64,000 nt of DNA from Saccharopolyspora ipomoeae (lineage in GTDB: Bacteria > Actinomycetota > Actinomycetes > Mycobacteriales > Pseudonocardiaceae): the NCBI RefSeq assembly GCF_029952525.1, contig NZ_JASAOF010000015.1:83182-147181 (forward strand), in the 5' to 3' direction. Of the stretch, positions 53,722 through 62,429 are shown piece after piece (position 1 is the stretch's first letter; every line of letters begins with the position of its first letter). Position numbers and translations under genes: made by a program. A model generated the notes under the pieces. That model ran no database searches and had not been told where the DNA came from. It saw only the letters and a list, made by a program, of their open reading frames with translations.

Positions 53722-55343
53722 TGCGCGACCACCTCCGAACCGCCCTGTCCTTCCTGCGCAACACCTGGCGCGGGCTGACGTCCATGCGCACCGCTCTGGT
53801 GCTGCTGTTCCTGCTGGCGCTGGCCGCGCTGCCCGGCGCGCTGATCCCGCAGCGCTCGCTGAACCAGTCCGAAGTGGACAAGTACTTCCAGGACTACCCG
53901 GACATCGCGCCGCTGCTCGACAAGATCGGCATGTTCGAGGTGTTCAGCTCCGTCTGGTTCGCCTCGATCTACGTGCTGCTGTTCATCTCGCTGATCGGCT
54001 GCCTGCTGCCGCGCTGCTGGGAGTACTACAAGCAGTGGCGCAGCAAGCCCGTCCGCACGCCGCGCAACCTCGCCCGGCTGCCGCACCACGCCGAGAAGGC
54101 GCTGGACACCTCGGTCGACGCGGCCATCGACGACGCCAAGAAGCGGCTGCGCGGCTGGCGGATGGTCGAGCACACCGAGGCCGACGGGGCCCGCTCGATC
54201 AGCGCCGAGCGCGGATTCCTGCGCGAGATCGGCAACCTCGTGTTCCACTTCGCGCTGGTCGGGCTGCTGATCGGGCTCGCGGGCGGCAAGCTCTACGGCT
54301 ACGAGGGCCAGGTCATCGTGGTCGCCGACGGTTCGGAGTTCTGCAACTCCGGCACCTACAACTACGACTCGTTCCGCGCGGGGCTGTCGGTCGACGGCAC
54401 CCAGCTGTCCCCGTTCTGCGTCAAGGTCGACGACTTCGACGTGCAGTACCAGCCCAACGGGCAGGTCGCCAGCTACAACGTCGGCATGCAGTACCAGTCC
54501 GACGAGGACCTGGAGACCAACACCTGGAGGCCCTACGACCTGCAGGTGAACCACCCGCTGCGCACCGCGGGCGACCGGGTCTACCTGACCGGCAACGGCT
54601 ACGCGCCCCGGTTCACCGTCACCTGGCCCGACGGCCAGCAGCGCACCGGACTCGTGCAGTGGCAGCCGATGTCGCCGCAGACGATGCTGTCGCAGGGCGC
54701 CACCAAGTTCGACCCGCCCGGCGTGACCGACGAGGTGCAGCGCAGGCAGAACCAGCTGGCCATCACGGGTCTGTTCGCGCCGACCGCCGCGTTCGACGGC
54801 AAGATCCTCAGCTCCGGGTTCCCCGACCTGCTGGACCCGACCGCGGCCATCGACGTGATGCGCGGCGACCTCGGGCTGGACTCCGGCCGCGGCCAGTCGA
54901 TCTTCGGCGTGGACCAGTCGATGGTGCAGCAGGGCAGGCTCCAGCGGGTCGCGCGCGAGAACGTCCGCGTCGGCCAGGAGATCCGCCTCGACGACGGCAC
55001 CACGGTCCGCTTCGACGGCGTCGAGCGCTGGGCGAACCTGCAGATCTCGCACGACCCGTTCCAGACATCGGTGCTGGTCTTCGCGGTGCTCATCATCGGT
55101 GGGCTCGGCACCTCGCTGATCATCAAGCGCCGCCGCATCTGGGTGCGGGCCGCTCCGCACCCGGAACCCGGCGAAAACGGCTCCGCGCGTACCGTTGTCG
55201 AGGTCGGCGGGCTCGCCCGCACCGACCAGGCCGGGTACGGCGAGGAGTTCGCCCGGATCGCCGACGACCTGCTCGGTGCGGATGTCGACCACTCGCCCCA
55301 GCCCCGCGCGGACGCAGGGACCGCGCGCGAAAGGAAGAGCTGA
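53721..55343 (+). CDS. resB: Cytochrome c biogenesis protein ResB
   Basis: A 540-residue ResB/Ccs1. Three N-terminal membrane helices (about 25-45, 75-95 and 170-190), a large extracytoplasmic domain (about 195-450) and a fourth helix (VLVFAVLIIGGLGTSLIIKRRR). Motifs ALPGALIPQRSLN and SSVWFASIYVLLFISLIGCLLPR are typical. It forms the heme delivery/ligation complex with CcsA. ATG 53721 overlaps the ccdA stop. An acidic tail of ~60 residues follows the last helix. Confidence 0.93.
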   Translation: MRDHLRTALSFLRNTWRGLTSMRTALVLLFLLALAALPGALIPQRSLNQSEVDKYFQDYPDIAPLLDKIGMFEVFSSVWFASIYVLLFISLIGCLLPRCWEYYKQWRSKPVRTPRNLARLPHHAEKALDTSVDAAIDDAKKRLRGWRMVEHTEADGARSISAERGFLREIGNLVFHFALVGLLIGLAGGKLYGYEGQVIVVADGSEFCNSGTYNYDSFRAGLSVDGTQLSPFCVKVDDFDVQYQPNGQVASYNVGMQYQSDEDLETNTWRPYDLQVNHPLRTAGDRVYLTGNGYAPRFTVTWPDGQQRTGLVQWQPMSPQTMLSQGATKFDPPGVTDEVQRRQNQLAITGLFAPTAAFDGKILSSGFPDLLDPTAAIDVMRGDLGLDSGRGQSIFGVDQSMVQQGRLQRVARENVRVGQEIRLDDGTTVRFDGVERWANLQISHDPFQTSVLVFAVLIIGGLGTSLIIKRRRIWVRAAPHPEPGENGSARTVVEVGGLARTDQAGYGEEFARIADDLLGADVDHSPQPRADAGTARERKS

Positions 55344-56368
55344 TGCCGGTCAACCAGACGCTGTCCAACTACAGCGACATGGCCTACGCCACCTCGGTGG
55401 TCATCTACATCGCGTCGATGCTGCTGTACTTCGGCGAATTCGCCCTGGGCCGGGTCGCCACGGCCGCCCAGGCGCGGGAGGCCGCGCTGGTCGGCGTGAA
55501 GTCCGGTGCCCAGAAGTCGGGGGCCGAGAAGTCCTCGGACGCCAAGGACGTCGTCGGCCACGTCCCGGCCGCGCCGAAGCGCCCGCTGGCCGAGCGGCTG
55601 GGCGGCATGGCCGTGTCGATGACCGTGCTCGGCGCGCTGGTCCACTTCGGTTCCCTGCTCACGCGCGGTCTGGCCACCGGCCGGGTGCCGTGGGGCAACA
55701 TGTACGAGTTCGGCTCGGCGATCTGCCTGGCGGCCGTCGTGGCCTGGCTGATCGTGCTGTTCCGGCAGCTGCGCAACGCCCGCCGCGAGGCCACCCCGGC
55801 CCAGCTGCGCGGGCTCGGCGGATTCCTGATGCTGCCGGTGACGCTGCTGCTGTTCCTGTCCGGCACCGTGCTCTACGCCGACGCCGCGCCGCTGCAGCCC
55901 GCGCTGCAGTCGTACTGGATCGTCATCCACGTCGCCGCCGCGATCGTCTCCAGCGGCGCGCTGCTGTTCGCCGGTGTCGCCAGCATCCTCTACCTGCTGC
56001 GCAGCCGGTACGAGAACAACCCGCTGAAGATGGTCAAGTTCGGCTCGCGGCTGCCCACCAGCCAGGCTCTGGACCGGATGGCCTACCGCGCCACCGTGAT
56101 CATCTTCCCGGTGTGGACGTTCGCGATCGTCGCCGGCGCCATCTGGGCCGAGGCCGCGTGGGGCCGCTTCTGGGGCTGGGACCCCAAGGAGACCTGCGCG
56201 TTCATCGCCTGGATCGTCTACGCCGCCTACCTGCACGCCCGCGCGACCGCGGGCTGGCGCGGGGTGCGCTCGGCGTGGATCAACATCCTCGGCCTGGCCG
56301 TGATGATCTTCAACCTGTTCTTCGTGAACCTCGTCGTGACGGGATTGCACTCCTACGCCGGTCTGTGA
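55343..56368 (+). CDS. ccsA: Cytochrome c biogenesis protein CcsA (CcsB)
   Basis: A 341-residue heme-handling integral membrane protein with eight predicted helices. The WWD heme-binding motif is WGRFWGWDPKETCAFI, flanked by the heme-ligand histidines in VIHVAAA and YLHARATAGWRG. A hydrophilic loop of ~50 residues (AAQAREAALVGVKSGAQKS...) follows the first helix. It completes the system II holocytochrome c synthase with ResB. ATG 55343 shares its A with the resB stop; AAGGAAGAG lies just upstream. Confidence 0.95.
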   Translation: MPVNQTLSNYSDMAYATSVVIYIASMLLYFGEFALGRVATAAQAREAALVGVKSGAQKSGAEKSSDAKDVVGHVPAAPKRPLAERLGGMAVSMTVLGALVHFGSLLTRGLATGRVPWGNMYEFGSAICLAAVVAWLIVLFRQLRNARREATPAQLRGLGGFLMLPVTLLLFLSGTVLYADAAPLQPALQSYWIVIHVAAAIVSSGALLFAGVASILYLLRSRYENNPLKMVKFGSRLPTSQALDRMAYRATVIIFPVWTFAIVAGAIWAEAAWGRFWGWDPKETCAFIAWIVYAAYLHARATAGWRGVRSAWINILGLAVMIFNLFFVNLVVTGLHSYAGL

Positions 56369-56569
56369 GCACCCGATCCGGCGTTCGCAGCAGCGCGACG
56401 GCGCGTTCGGCTCGCAGTCGTGGCGTGCATCGCGTTTGGTGTCCGGGAGAACCGAGGCGCCTACCCGCCACCTATGGTGACTAGGGGGTATGGGTGGCGT
56501 TAGGTTTTGCCGACGTGGGGCCCGCCCGAACATGATGGGCTCGACTCGAACGTGGGAGGGACGGCGACG

Positions 56570-58069
56570 GTGACGGGACAGTACGAAGAGCCCGAGACGC
56601 GGCGGGACATCGATGCGACCGCGCCGCGGACCGACGGCCCGGCCGGCACCGAGGCGGAGACCGGCAAGAACGGCAACGGCTCCTACACCGAGCCGGAAAC
56701 CCGCCCGCAGCAGCCGAAACCGGTTCCGGAGCACCCCGAGCCGTCGTACGTGGACCCGTCGCAGCCGGACGTCTCCGGTCCTTTCCCGGTCGCGGAGGCT
56801 CCGCAGCCGTACTACCCGAGCGGAGCGCCGGTGTACCCCGACCCGTCCCAGTCCGGCCCGCACGCCCAACCGCAGGCCCAGCAGCCCCAGGCCCAGCAGA
56901 CGCCGCCGCAGGCCCAGGCCCCGCAGGTTCAGGGGCAGCAGCAGTGGCCCGGGCAGTCCGGTCCGTACCCGGTCTCCTCGGGCCCGCACCCGGTCGCCGA
57001 GGGCGGTTCCGGCCCGGTGAGCCCCTACGCGCCGGTGTCCGGCGGTCCGTCCGGTCCGTTCCCGACGGGCCAGCCGTACCCGCCGCAGCAGGCCCCCCAG
57101 CAGGGACCGCCCCAGCAGGGACCGCAGCCGAACGCCGACCTGTCCTCGGCGCAGCTGCTGCGCCAGACCAAGCGGCCGCCGCAGTCCGGCTGGCGCAAGG
57201 CCGTCTACCTGGCCAGCGGCAAGACCGTGAACTTCGGCGAGGGACCGACCGACCGCAAGCGCCGGGAGCTGATCGCGCGGGTCAACCAGCCGCTGCAGGG
57301 CTGCTACAAGATCGCGATGCTCAGCCTCAAGGGCGGCGTCGGCAAGACCACCGCGACCGCGACCCTCGGCGCCACGTTCGCGTCGCTGCGCGGTGACCGG
57401 GTCATCGCGGTCGACGCCAACCCCGACCGCGGCACGCTGAGCCAGAAGATCCCGCTGGAGACCACCGCGACCGTCCGGCACCTGCTGCGCGACGCGCACC
57501 GGATCCGCCGCTACAGCGACGTCCGCTCCTACACCTCGCAGGGCCCGAGTCGTCTCGAGATCCTCGCCAGCGAGCAGGACCCGGCCGTCTCCGAGGCGTT
57601 CAGCGAGGACGACTACCGGCGCACGGTGACGCTGCTGGAGCACTTCTACAACGTGGTGCTCACCGACTGCGGCACCGGCCTGATGCACTCCGCGATGAAG
57701 GGCGTGCTCGACGTCGCCGACTCGCTGGTGATCGTCTCGTCCAGCTCCCTCGACGGCGCCCGCAGCGCCTCGGCGACCCTGGACTGGCTGGACGCGCACG
57801 GCTACGGCGACCTGGTGTCGCGCTCCGTCGCGGTCATCAACTCGGTGCGCCCGGCCTCGGGCAAGGTCGACGTGGACAAGCTCGGCGCCCACTTCGCGGC
57901 CCGCTGCCGCGCGGTCTCGCGCATCCCGTTCGACGCCCACCTGGAGGAGGGCGCCGAGGTCGAGCTCGACCAGCTGGCAGCTCCCACGCGCATGGCGCTG
58001 CTGGACCTGGCGGCAATGGTCGCCGACGACTTCCCGCACGCCTCAGGACGGCAGGCCTCTCAGGGGTAG
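56570..58069 (+). CDS. ParA/MinD-like ATPase with disordered N-terminus (Rv0530/EspI-like)
   Basis: A 499-residue protein. The first ~215 residues are disordered and rich in Pro/Gln/Gly (PQQAPQQGPPQQGPQP), with SGPYPVSSGPHPV-type repeats. The C-terminal ~270 residues are a MinD/ParA-type P-loop ATPase: deviant Walker A LKGGVGKTTATATLG, switch I-type AVDANPDRGTLSQKI, and NVVLTDCGTGLMHSA. Mycobacteria have a similar protein here (Rv0530); the type also includes EspI of ESX secretion. Role unknown. GTG 56570 has GGGAGGG upstream; the open frame starts at 56507. Confidence 0.86.
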   Translation: MTGQYEEPETRRDIDATAPRTDGPAGTEAETGKNGNGSYTEPETRPQQPKPVPEHPEPSYVDPSQPDVSGPFPVAEAPQPYYPSGAPVYPDPSQSGPHAQPQAQQPQAQQTPPQAQAPQVQGQQQWPGQSGPYPVSSGPHPVAEGGSGPVSPYAPVSGGPSGPFPTGQPYPPQQAPQQGPPQQGPQPNADLSSAQLLRQTKRPPQSGWRKAVYLASGKTVNFGEGPTDRKRRELIARVNQPLQGCYKIAMLSLKGGVGKTTATATLGATFASLRGDRVIAVDANPDRGTLSQKIPLETTATVRHLLRDAHRIRRYSDVRSYTSQGPSRLEILASEQDPAVSEAFSEDDYRRTVTLLEHFYNVVLTDCGTGLMHSAMKGVLDVADSLVIVSSSSLDGARSASATLDWLDAHGYGDLVSRSVAVINSVRPASGKVDVDKLGAHFAARCRAVSRIPFDAHLEEGAEVELDQLAAPTRMALLDLAAMVADDFPHASGRQASQG

Positions 58070-58074
58070 AGGCC

Positions 58075-58105
58075 TGTGGTCCCTCTTGCCTCCGCGGTGC
58101 GGGTA
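58075..58105 (-). repeat. Fragment of the dispersed repeat core
   Basis: The segment gtggtccctcttgcctccgcggtgcgggtagg repeats the end of the dispersed unit (compare the start of copy G at 58136). Two core ends lie back to back here, 60 bp apart. Confidence 0.5.
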
Positions 58106-58135
58106 GGACGGGCTTCCGTTCACTGAAACCGCTCT

Positions 58136-58320
58136 GTGGTCGTTTTGCTCGGCGGTGCGGGTAGCGGAACCTGGCACGTCTTCTGGCTCCGGGATCCGAG
58201 GCTTGTGTATGCCAATGCACGACACGTCGGCTGTCCTCCCCAGAAGACGTGTCAGAACCCGCGGCGGTGCCAGCGCCTTAGGCGGGGTAGTGAGAAACCG
58301 GCTTCGCCGGTTGCCTGACG
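58136..58320 (-). repeat. Dispersed intergenic repeat, full copy G (inverted)
   Basis: Nearly identical to 52584-52770, in the same orientation: ggcggtgcgggtagcggaacctggcac at the start, GACACGTC/GACGTGTC in the middle, ACCGGCTTCGCCGGT and gttgcctgacg at the end. It lies between the ParA-like gene and the small membrane protein gene, which converge. Confidence 0.85.
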
Positions 58321-58330
58321 AGGGTGGGGT

Positions 58331-58516
58331 TCACTCCTCGTCGGTCGGGCGCTTGTTCTTGCGCTGCTCCTCGGCGAGCCTGCGGAGGAACTCCGGGTCG
58401 TCGTCGGGGGCGACGGGCGCTCTGCGCGGACGTGTCGTCGCGACCTGCGGTCCGAACGCCTTCCACATCAGCACAGCGATGGTGAGCGCGCCGATCGCGG
58501 CGAGGACGTAGATCAT
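58331..58516 (-). CDS. Single-pass small membrane protein
   Basis: A 61-residue protein with one N-terminal membrane helix (IYVLAAIGALTIAVLMWKAFG) and a charged, probably cytoplasmic tail (DDDPEFLRRLAEEQRKNKRPTDEE). It may correspond to small mycobacterial proteins next to Rv0530, but this is not certain. ATG 58516 has GGAGGTG about 8 bp upstream; the open frame reaches 58531. Function is unknown. Confidence 0.75.
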   Translation of the reverse strand: MIYVLAAIGALTIAVLMWKAFGPQVATTRPRRAPVAPDDDPEFLRRLAEEQRKNKRPTDEE

Positions 58517-58594
58517 CGAGGGCACCTCCAACCGTTCCGCTTACGAGATTAGCCAATCAGAGCGGGTGGTGTCTTTGTCCGGAGGTGTCCGGTT

Positions 58595-58650
58595 TCCAGC
58601 GGTGCTCGTCCAGCGGTGCTTATCCAGCGGTGTTCGTCCAGCGGTGTTGG
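58595..58650 (+). repeat. Four tandem 14-bp repeats
   Basis: Units TCCAGCGGTGCTCG, TCCAGCGGTGCTTA, TCCAGCGGTGTTCG and TCCAGCGGTGTTGG follow each other with an exact 14-bp period; a degenerate fifth (TCTAGCGG) starts at 58651. There are no spacers, so it is not a CRISPR. Confidence 0.88.
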
Positions 58651-58659
58651 TCTAGCGGG

Positions 58660-58703
58660 GCCCCTGGTGACGCCTCGCACCTGCGCGAGGCGTCACCAGG
58701 GGC
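58660..58703 (-). terminator. Very strong hairpin, 19-bp perfect stem
   Basis: GCCCCTGGTGACGCCTCGC (58660-58678) pairs exactly with GCGAGGCGTCACCAGGGGC (58685-58703) around a 6-nt loop. It follows directly on the 14-bp tandem repeats. It lies about 190 bp downstream of the BldC-like gene (minus strand), so it may end its transcript. Confidence 0.7.
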
Positions 58704-58894
58704 GGCGGTCGTCATCGGCCGGCCGCCCAGCGATCTTCGACTTGGTGCAGTGATTCTCGGCTGTGCAGACTGCTTCCTCGGCGCCTGCAGCGGTGTTCGG
58801 GGCACTCACCACGAGGGGTCTTGGGGAGTGGTCCTGAGCCACCGCCGCGTTGACTTCCGCGCCGCTTCGAGATGTTCTCCGCTGCCGGACTCGG

Positions 58895-59119
58895 TCAGGC
58901 GGTGCGGTTCACATCGTTGGTCAGCTCGGCCAGCAGGGTGCGGACCTCAGACTCGCGGAAACGACGGTGACCACCGGGGGTGCGGATGGAACCGATCCGG
59001 CCGGCGGTCGCCCATCGGGTCACGGTCTTGGGGTCGACCCGGAAGAGCGCCGCGACCTCACCCGGGGTGAGGAGCTGCTCCTGACCGTTCTGGCGAGGCT
59101 GCTGAGTCGACGCGGTCAC
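58895..59119 (-). CDS. BldC-like MerR-family DNA-binding protein
   Basis: A 74-residue protein with a MerR/excisionase-type winged helix: LLTPGEVAALFRVDPKTVTRWATAGRIGSIRTPGGHRRFRESEVRTLLAEL. It is of the same size class as BldC but distinct from the bldC product at 33931; the TPGGHRRF wing is canonical for this group. GTG 59119 is preferred (GGAGGT 5 bp upstream); the open frame extends to 59158. Target genes are unknown; it is divergent from the DUF4229 gene. Confidence 0.85.
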   Translation of the reverse strand: MTASTQQPRQNGQEQLLTPGEVAALFRVDPKTVTRWATAGRIGSIRTPGGHRRFRESEVRTLLAELTNDVNRTA

Positions 59120-59313
59120 AGGTGACCTCCACATTTGCGATAACTGGTATTCGGGCATTCCGGTCGCATCCTGGCACTTCAGGGGCCAGGTACTCGAACG
59201 TTTGGGTTTAGGTAAAGGGAAGGTAAGGGACGAAAGCGGCGCATCGGGCGGTGGCCGTCGCGGGCCGCATCCGCCGGGACGGGCCGGTCAGCAGGTGCTC
59301 TACCCTGGATGAC

Positions 59314-59688
59314 GTGCGGGAACAGCAGGAGACGACGACCGGCGAGACCGAGGCGACCACAGCGACCGCTCCCGAGGCGGGCGCCGATCAGCCGACCGGC
59401 GGGACGTCCGAGGTCAAGCCCAACCTTGCCCGCGACATCGCGCTCTACACGGTCGCCCGGTTCGGCCTGGTCGCGATCGTCGCCGCGCTGCTGATGCTGG
59501 CCCAGGTGCCGGTGCTGGTGGCGATCGCGGTGTCGGTGGTCGTCGTCATGCCGCTGTCGCTGCTGGTCTTCGGCCGGTTGCGGCGCAGGGTCGCGATCGG
59601 CATGGCCGAGCGCACCGAGGACCGCAGGCAGCGCCGCGAGCAGCTGCGCGCCGAACTGCGCGGCGACGCCCCGGCGGATGCCGAATGA
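59314..59688 (+). CDS. DUF4229 family membrane protein
   Basis: A 124-residue actinobacterial DUF4229 protein: a Thr/Glu/Ala-rich N-terminus, two adjacent membrane segments ([19 protein letters not shown] and [23 protein letters not shown]) and a very basic helical tail ([28 protein letters not shown]). The conserved part begins near [14 protein letters not shown] 59314 is chosen. It overlaps the next gene by ATGA. Function is unknown. Confidence 0.78.
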   Translation: MREQQETTTGETEATTATAPEAGADQPTGGTSEVKPNLARDIALYTVARFGLVAIVAALLMLAQVPVLVAIAVSVVVVMPLSLLVFGRLRRRVAIGMAERTEDRRQRREQLRAELRGDAPADAE

Positions 59689-60782
59689 CCAGCGACATCG
59701 ACCGCTCCTGCGAGCGCACCAGGGCGTGGGTCAGCGAGGCCGTCCGGATCATCGAGGCCGACGCCAACCGCAGCGCCGACACCCACCTGCTGCGGTACCC
59801 GCTGCCCGCGGAGTGGGGGATCGACCTCTACCTCAAGGACGAGTCAACACATCCGACCGGTTCGCTCAAGCACCGACTGGCCCGATCCCTGTTCCTCTAC
59901 GCCATCTGCAACGGATGGGTGACCGAAAACACACCCGTGATCGAGGCGTCGTCGGGCTCGACGGCGGTGTCGGAGGCCTACTTCGCCCGCCTGCTCGGAC
60001 TGCCGTTCATCGCCGTGATGCCCCGCTCCACCAGCGCCGAGAAGGTCTCGCTGATCGAGTGGCAGGGCGGGCGCTGCCACTTCGTGGACGAGCCCGGCGC
60101 GATCTACACCGAGTCGCGACGGCTCGCAGCCGAGCTCGGCGGCCACTTCATGGACCAGTTCACCCACGCCGAGCGGGCCACCGACTGGCGGGGCAACAAC
60201 AACATCGCCGAGTCGATCTTCGACCAGCTCGCGCTCGAACCGCACCCCGAGCCCGCCTGGATCGTGGTCGGAGCGGGCACCGGCGGCACCAGCGCCACCA
60301 TCGGCCGCTACCTGCGCTACCGCAGGCTCGGCACCCGGCTGGCCGTCGTCGATCCGCAGCGCTCGGTGTTCTTCGAGGCCTGGCGCGACAGCGACCCGGG
60401 GCTGACCAGCGACACCGGCTCCCGCATCGAGGGGATCGGCAGGCCGCGCGTCGAGCCGTCCTTCATCGGGCAGGCCATCGACCGGATGATCAAGGTGCCG
60501 GACGCGGCCTCCATCGCCACCATCCGCTGCACCGAGCACGTCCTCGGCCGCCGCGTCGGCGGCTCCACCGGAACCAACCTGTGGGGCGTTTTCGCGCTGG
60601 TCTCGGAGATGCTCGCGCAGGGACGCCGGGGCAGCATCGTCACGCTGCTCTGCGACGGGGGCGAGCGCTACACCCACACCTACTTCGACGACGCGTGGGT
60701 CGCCGAGCAGGGCATGGACCTGGAAGCCCCGCGCAAGGCCCTGGACCGCTTCCACACCACCGGCGAGTTCCAGGCAGACTAG
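59685..60782 (+). CDS. PLP-dependent cysteine synthase-family enzyme (Cds1-like)
   Basis: A 365-residue fold-type II PLP enzyme similar to mycobacterial Cds1 (Rv3684, L-cysteine desulfhydrase). PLP lysine in [15 protein letters not shown], the Asn-loop equivalent [20 protein letters not shown], phosphate-binding loop [15 protein letters not shown], and [14 protein letters not shown] near the end. It either makes or breaks down L-cysteine; Cds1-type enzymes release sulfide and pyruvate. A role in sulfide/mycothiol balance is inference. ATG 59685 overlaps the previous stop. Confidence 0.86.
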   Translation: MTSDIDRSCERTRAWVSEAVRIIEADANRSADTHLLRYPLPAEWGIDLYLKDESTHPTGSLKHRLARSLFLYAICNGWVTENTPVIEASSGSTAVSEAYFARLLGLPFIAVMPRSTSAEKVSLIEWQGGRCHFVDEPGAIYTESRRLAAELGGHFMDQFTHAERATDWRGNNNIAESIFDQLALEPHPEPAWIVVGAGTGGTSATIGRYLRYRRLGTRLAVVDPQRSVFFEAWRDSDPGLTSDTGSRIEGIGRPRVEPSFIGQAIDRMIKVPDAASIATIRCTEHVLGRRVGGSTGTNLWGVFALVSEMLAQGRRGSIVTLLCDGGERYTHTYFDDAWVAEQGMDLEAPRKALDRFHTTGEFQAD

Positions 60783-60812
60783 GGCCCGTCGATCTTTCGC
60801 GGAGGAGGTCCG

Positions 60813-61370
60813 GTGCTCGAACGCCTGCTGATCAGCGCCGTCGCCTGCACCGCGCTCGCCGGGTGCAGCGCGGTGCAGGAGGTCGTGCCCACGCCGCCGT
60901 CGTCCGAGCCGAGCACGTCCGAGGAGTCCACGGCGACCAGCACGGCCCCGTCGATCACCCGCGACGTGCCGCCGGAGCAGCGGCGGATGCTGGGAACGCT
61001 GACGGCAGCGGACCTGTGCGGGCTCCTCCGGCCCGACGAGATCGCGGCGCTGGCCTTCGACGTCGAGCCCGGTCGGCCTCGGGAGGTCGGCATCGAGCCG
61101 CCGGTGCGCGGCTGCGCGTTCGAGTCCCGCACCGGCGGACGTCAGGTCCTGATCGGCGCGCAGGCCCCCGGCTACGCCGACCTGGGCGACGAGGAGATCG
61201 AGCTCGGCCCGGTGCGCGGCACCAAGGTCCTGCGCACCTCGGACTGCACCGTCTACGCCCCGGTCGCCGAGGCGACCCTCCAGGTGTCGGTGATCTCCGG
61301 TGAGACCGACTCCGACCTCTGCCGCATGGCCTCGGACGTCACCCAGTACGTCCTGCCTGTGCTTTCTTAG
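60813..61370 (+). CDS. DUF3558-type lipoprotein
   Basis: A 185-residue exported lipoprotein. The signal sequence ends in a lipobox LAGC (Cys about residue 18), followed by a Ser/Thr/Pro linker (PPSSEPSTSEESTATSTAPS) and a DUF3558-like domain with paired cysteines (TAADLCGLL, VRGCAFES, TSDCTVYA, SDLCRMAS). GTG 60813 has GGAGGAGG upstream. Such lipoproteins are numerous in Pseudonocardiaceae and of unknown function. It converges with menA. Confidence 0.83.
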   Translation: MLERLLISAVACTALAGCSAVQEVVPTPPSSEPSTSEESTATSTAPSITRDVPPEQRRMLGTLTAADLCGLLRPDEIAALAFDVEPGRPREVGIEPPVRGCAFESRTGGRQVLIGAQAPGYADLGDEEIELGPVRGTKVLRTSDCTVYAPVAEATLQVSVISGETDSDLCRMASDVTQYVLPVLS

Positions 61371-61415
61371 GTCCGTGGTTGCTTTGCTTGGCGGTGCGGG
61401 GAAAGCACCTGCGGC
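61371..61415 (-). repeat. Dispersed intergenic repeat, partial copy H
   Basis: ggtccgtggttgctttgcttggcggtgcggggaaagcacctgcgg preserves the reverse core (GCTTGGCGGTGCGG) and the AAGCACCT block of the family. It lies between the convergent lipoprotein and menA genes. Confidence 0.55.
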
Positions 61416-61424
61416 GCTTGGCCT

Positions 61425-62306
61425 CTAGCCGAACGCCAGGGTGGCGCCCGTGATGGCGCCCCAGGCGAGCATGGCGAAGCCGGTGTCCCGGACCGCGGGG
61501 ATCAGGTAGCGGCCGGTGGCGCCGCGGATGACCGCGCGCAGCGGGATCAGCAGCAGCGGCAGGGCCAGGAATCCCAGCAGCACCCAGGAGTTGCGCAGCC
61601 CGATCAGGACCGTGATGACGAACGGCACCAGCGCCAGCGCGGTGTAGAGGGTGCGGGTGTCGCGGTCGCCGAGCATCACCGCCAGGGTCCGCTTGCCGGT
61701 GACCCGGTCGGAGGGGATGTCGCGGAGGTTGTTGGCCACCAGCACCGCGCAGGACAGCGAGCCGATGCCCACCGCCGCGCCGATGCTGAAGCCCGAGATC
61801 GTCCCGGCCTGCACGAACATCGTGCCCAGGACGGCGATCAGGCCGAAGAAGACGAACACCGCGACCTCGCCCAGGCCCGCGTAGCCGTAGGGCTTGCTGC
61901 CGCCGGTGTAGAACCAGGCACCCGCGATGCACAGCGCGCCGATCGCCAGCAGCCACCACTGGCCGCTCAGCGCGACGACGCCGAGCCCGGACACCGCGGC
62001 CACCCCGAAGCACGCGAACGCGGCGTTGCGGACCGCTCCCGGCCGCGCCGAGCGCGATCCGACCAGCCGGAACGGGCCGACGCGCGAGTCGTCGGTGCCG
62101 CGGATGCCGTCGGAGTAGTCGTTGGCGAAGTTGACCCCGATGATCAGGCTCAGGGCCACCACCAGGGCCAGCAGCGCGATCAGCGGGTCGAACGAGTCCA
62201 CTCCCGCGGCGGCGCCGGTTCCGGCCAGCACCGGCGCGATCGCATTCGGGAAGGTGCGCAGACGGGCACCTTCGATCCATTGCGCGACAGTCGCCATGAG
62301 CCTCAT
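61425..62306 (-). CDS. menA: 1,4-dihydroxy-2-naphthoate polyprenyltransferase MenA
   Basis: A 293-residue UbiA-family membrane prenyltransferase with eight to nine helices. First Asp-rich motif NFANDYSDGIRGTDDSRVGPFRL; second motif NNLRDIPSDRVTGKRTLAV. It joins a polyprenyl chain to DHNA to give demethylmenaquinone. ATG 62306 with GGTGAG upstream is used; ATG 62297 is an alternative. It is on the same strand as menE and menB, with repeat copy I in between. Confidence 0.94.
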   Translation of the reverse strand: MRLMATVAQWIEGARLRTFPNAIAPVLAGTGAAAGVDSFDPLIALLALVVALSLIIGVNFANDYSDGIRGTDDSRVGPFRLVGSRSARPGAVRNAAFACFGVAAVSGLGVVALSGQWWLLAIGALCIAGAWFYTGGSKPYGYAGLGEVAVFVFFGLIAVLGTMFVQAGTISGFSIGAAVGIGSLSCAVLVANNLRDIPSDRVTGKRTLAVMLGDRDTRTLYTALALVPFVITVLIGLRNSWVLLGFLALPLLLIPLRAVIRGATGRYLIPAVRDTGFAMLAWGAITGATLAFG

Positions 62307-62329
62307 CTTCGCTCACCGGCGATGCGGCT

Positions 62330-62422
62330 CGGCTAGCAGGTGGCACACATCGGGAGCGGTGCGCGGAGCCCGGAAGCCGCTCGGGTTCCGCCACCCGCAC
62401 CGCCGAGCGAGGTGACCGCGAA
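62330..62422 (+). repeat. Dispersed intergenic repeat, partial copy I
   Basis: tcgggttccgccacccgcaccgccgagcgaggtgaccgcg retains the ggttccgc block and the full core GCACCGCCGAGCGAGGTGACC. It lies between menE and menA. Confidence 0.6.
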
Positions 62423-62429
62423 GCGGTTC

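Larger units (their letters stand above)
58517..58894. other. Gap with tandem repeats and a long hairpin
   Basis: 378 bp without a credible gene. It contains a 14-bp tandem repeat (58595-58650) and a 19-bp-stem hairpin (58660-58703). The part from 58704 to 58894 shows nothing I could recognise. Confidence 0.6.

Noticed and set aside
54599..58039. A 1146-residue minus-strand open frame across resB, ccsA and the ParA-like gene
   Set aside because: Spans three well-supported genes on the other strand and has shadow-type composition.
49346..58650. CRISPR array at the tandem repeats 49346 or 58595
   Set aside because: Units are 14-15 bp and directly adjacent without spacers; no cas genes are in the window.
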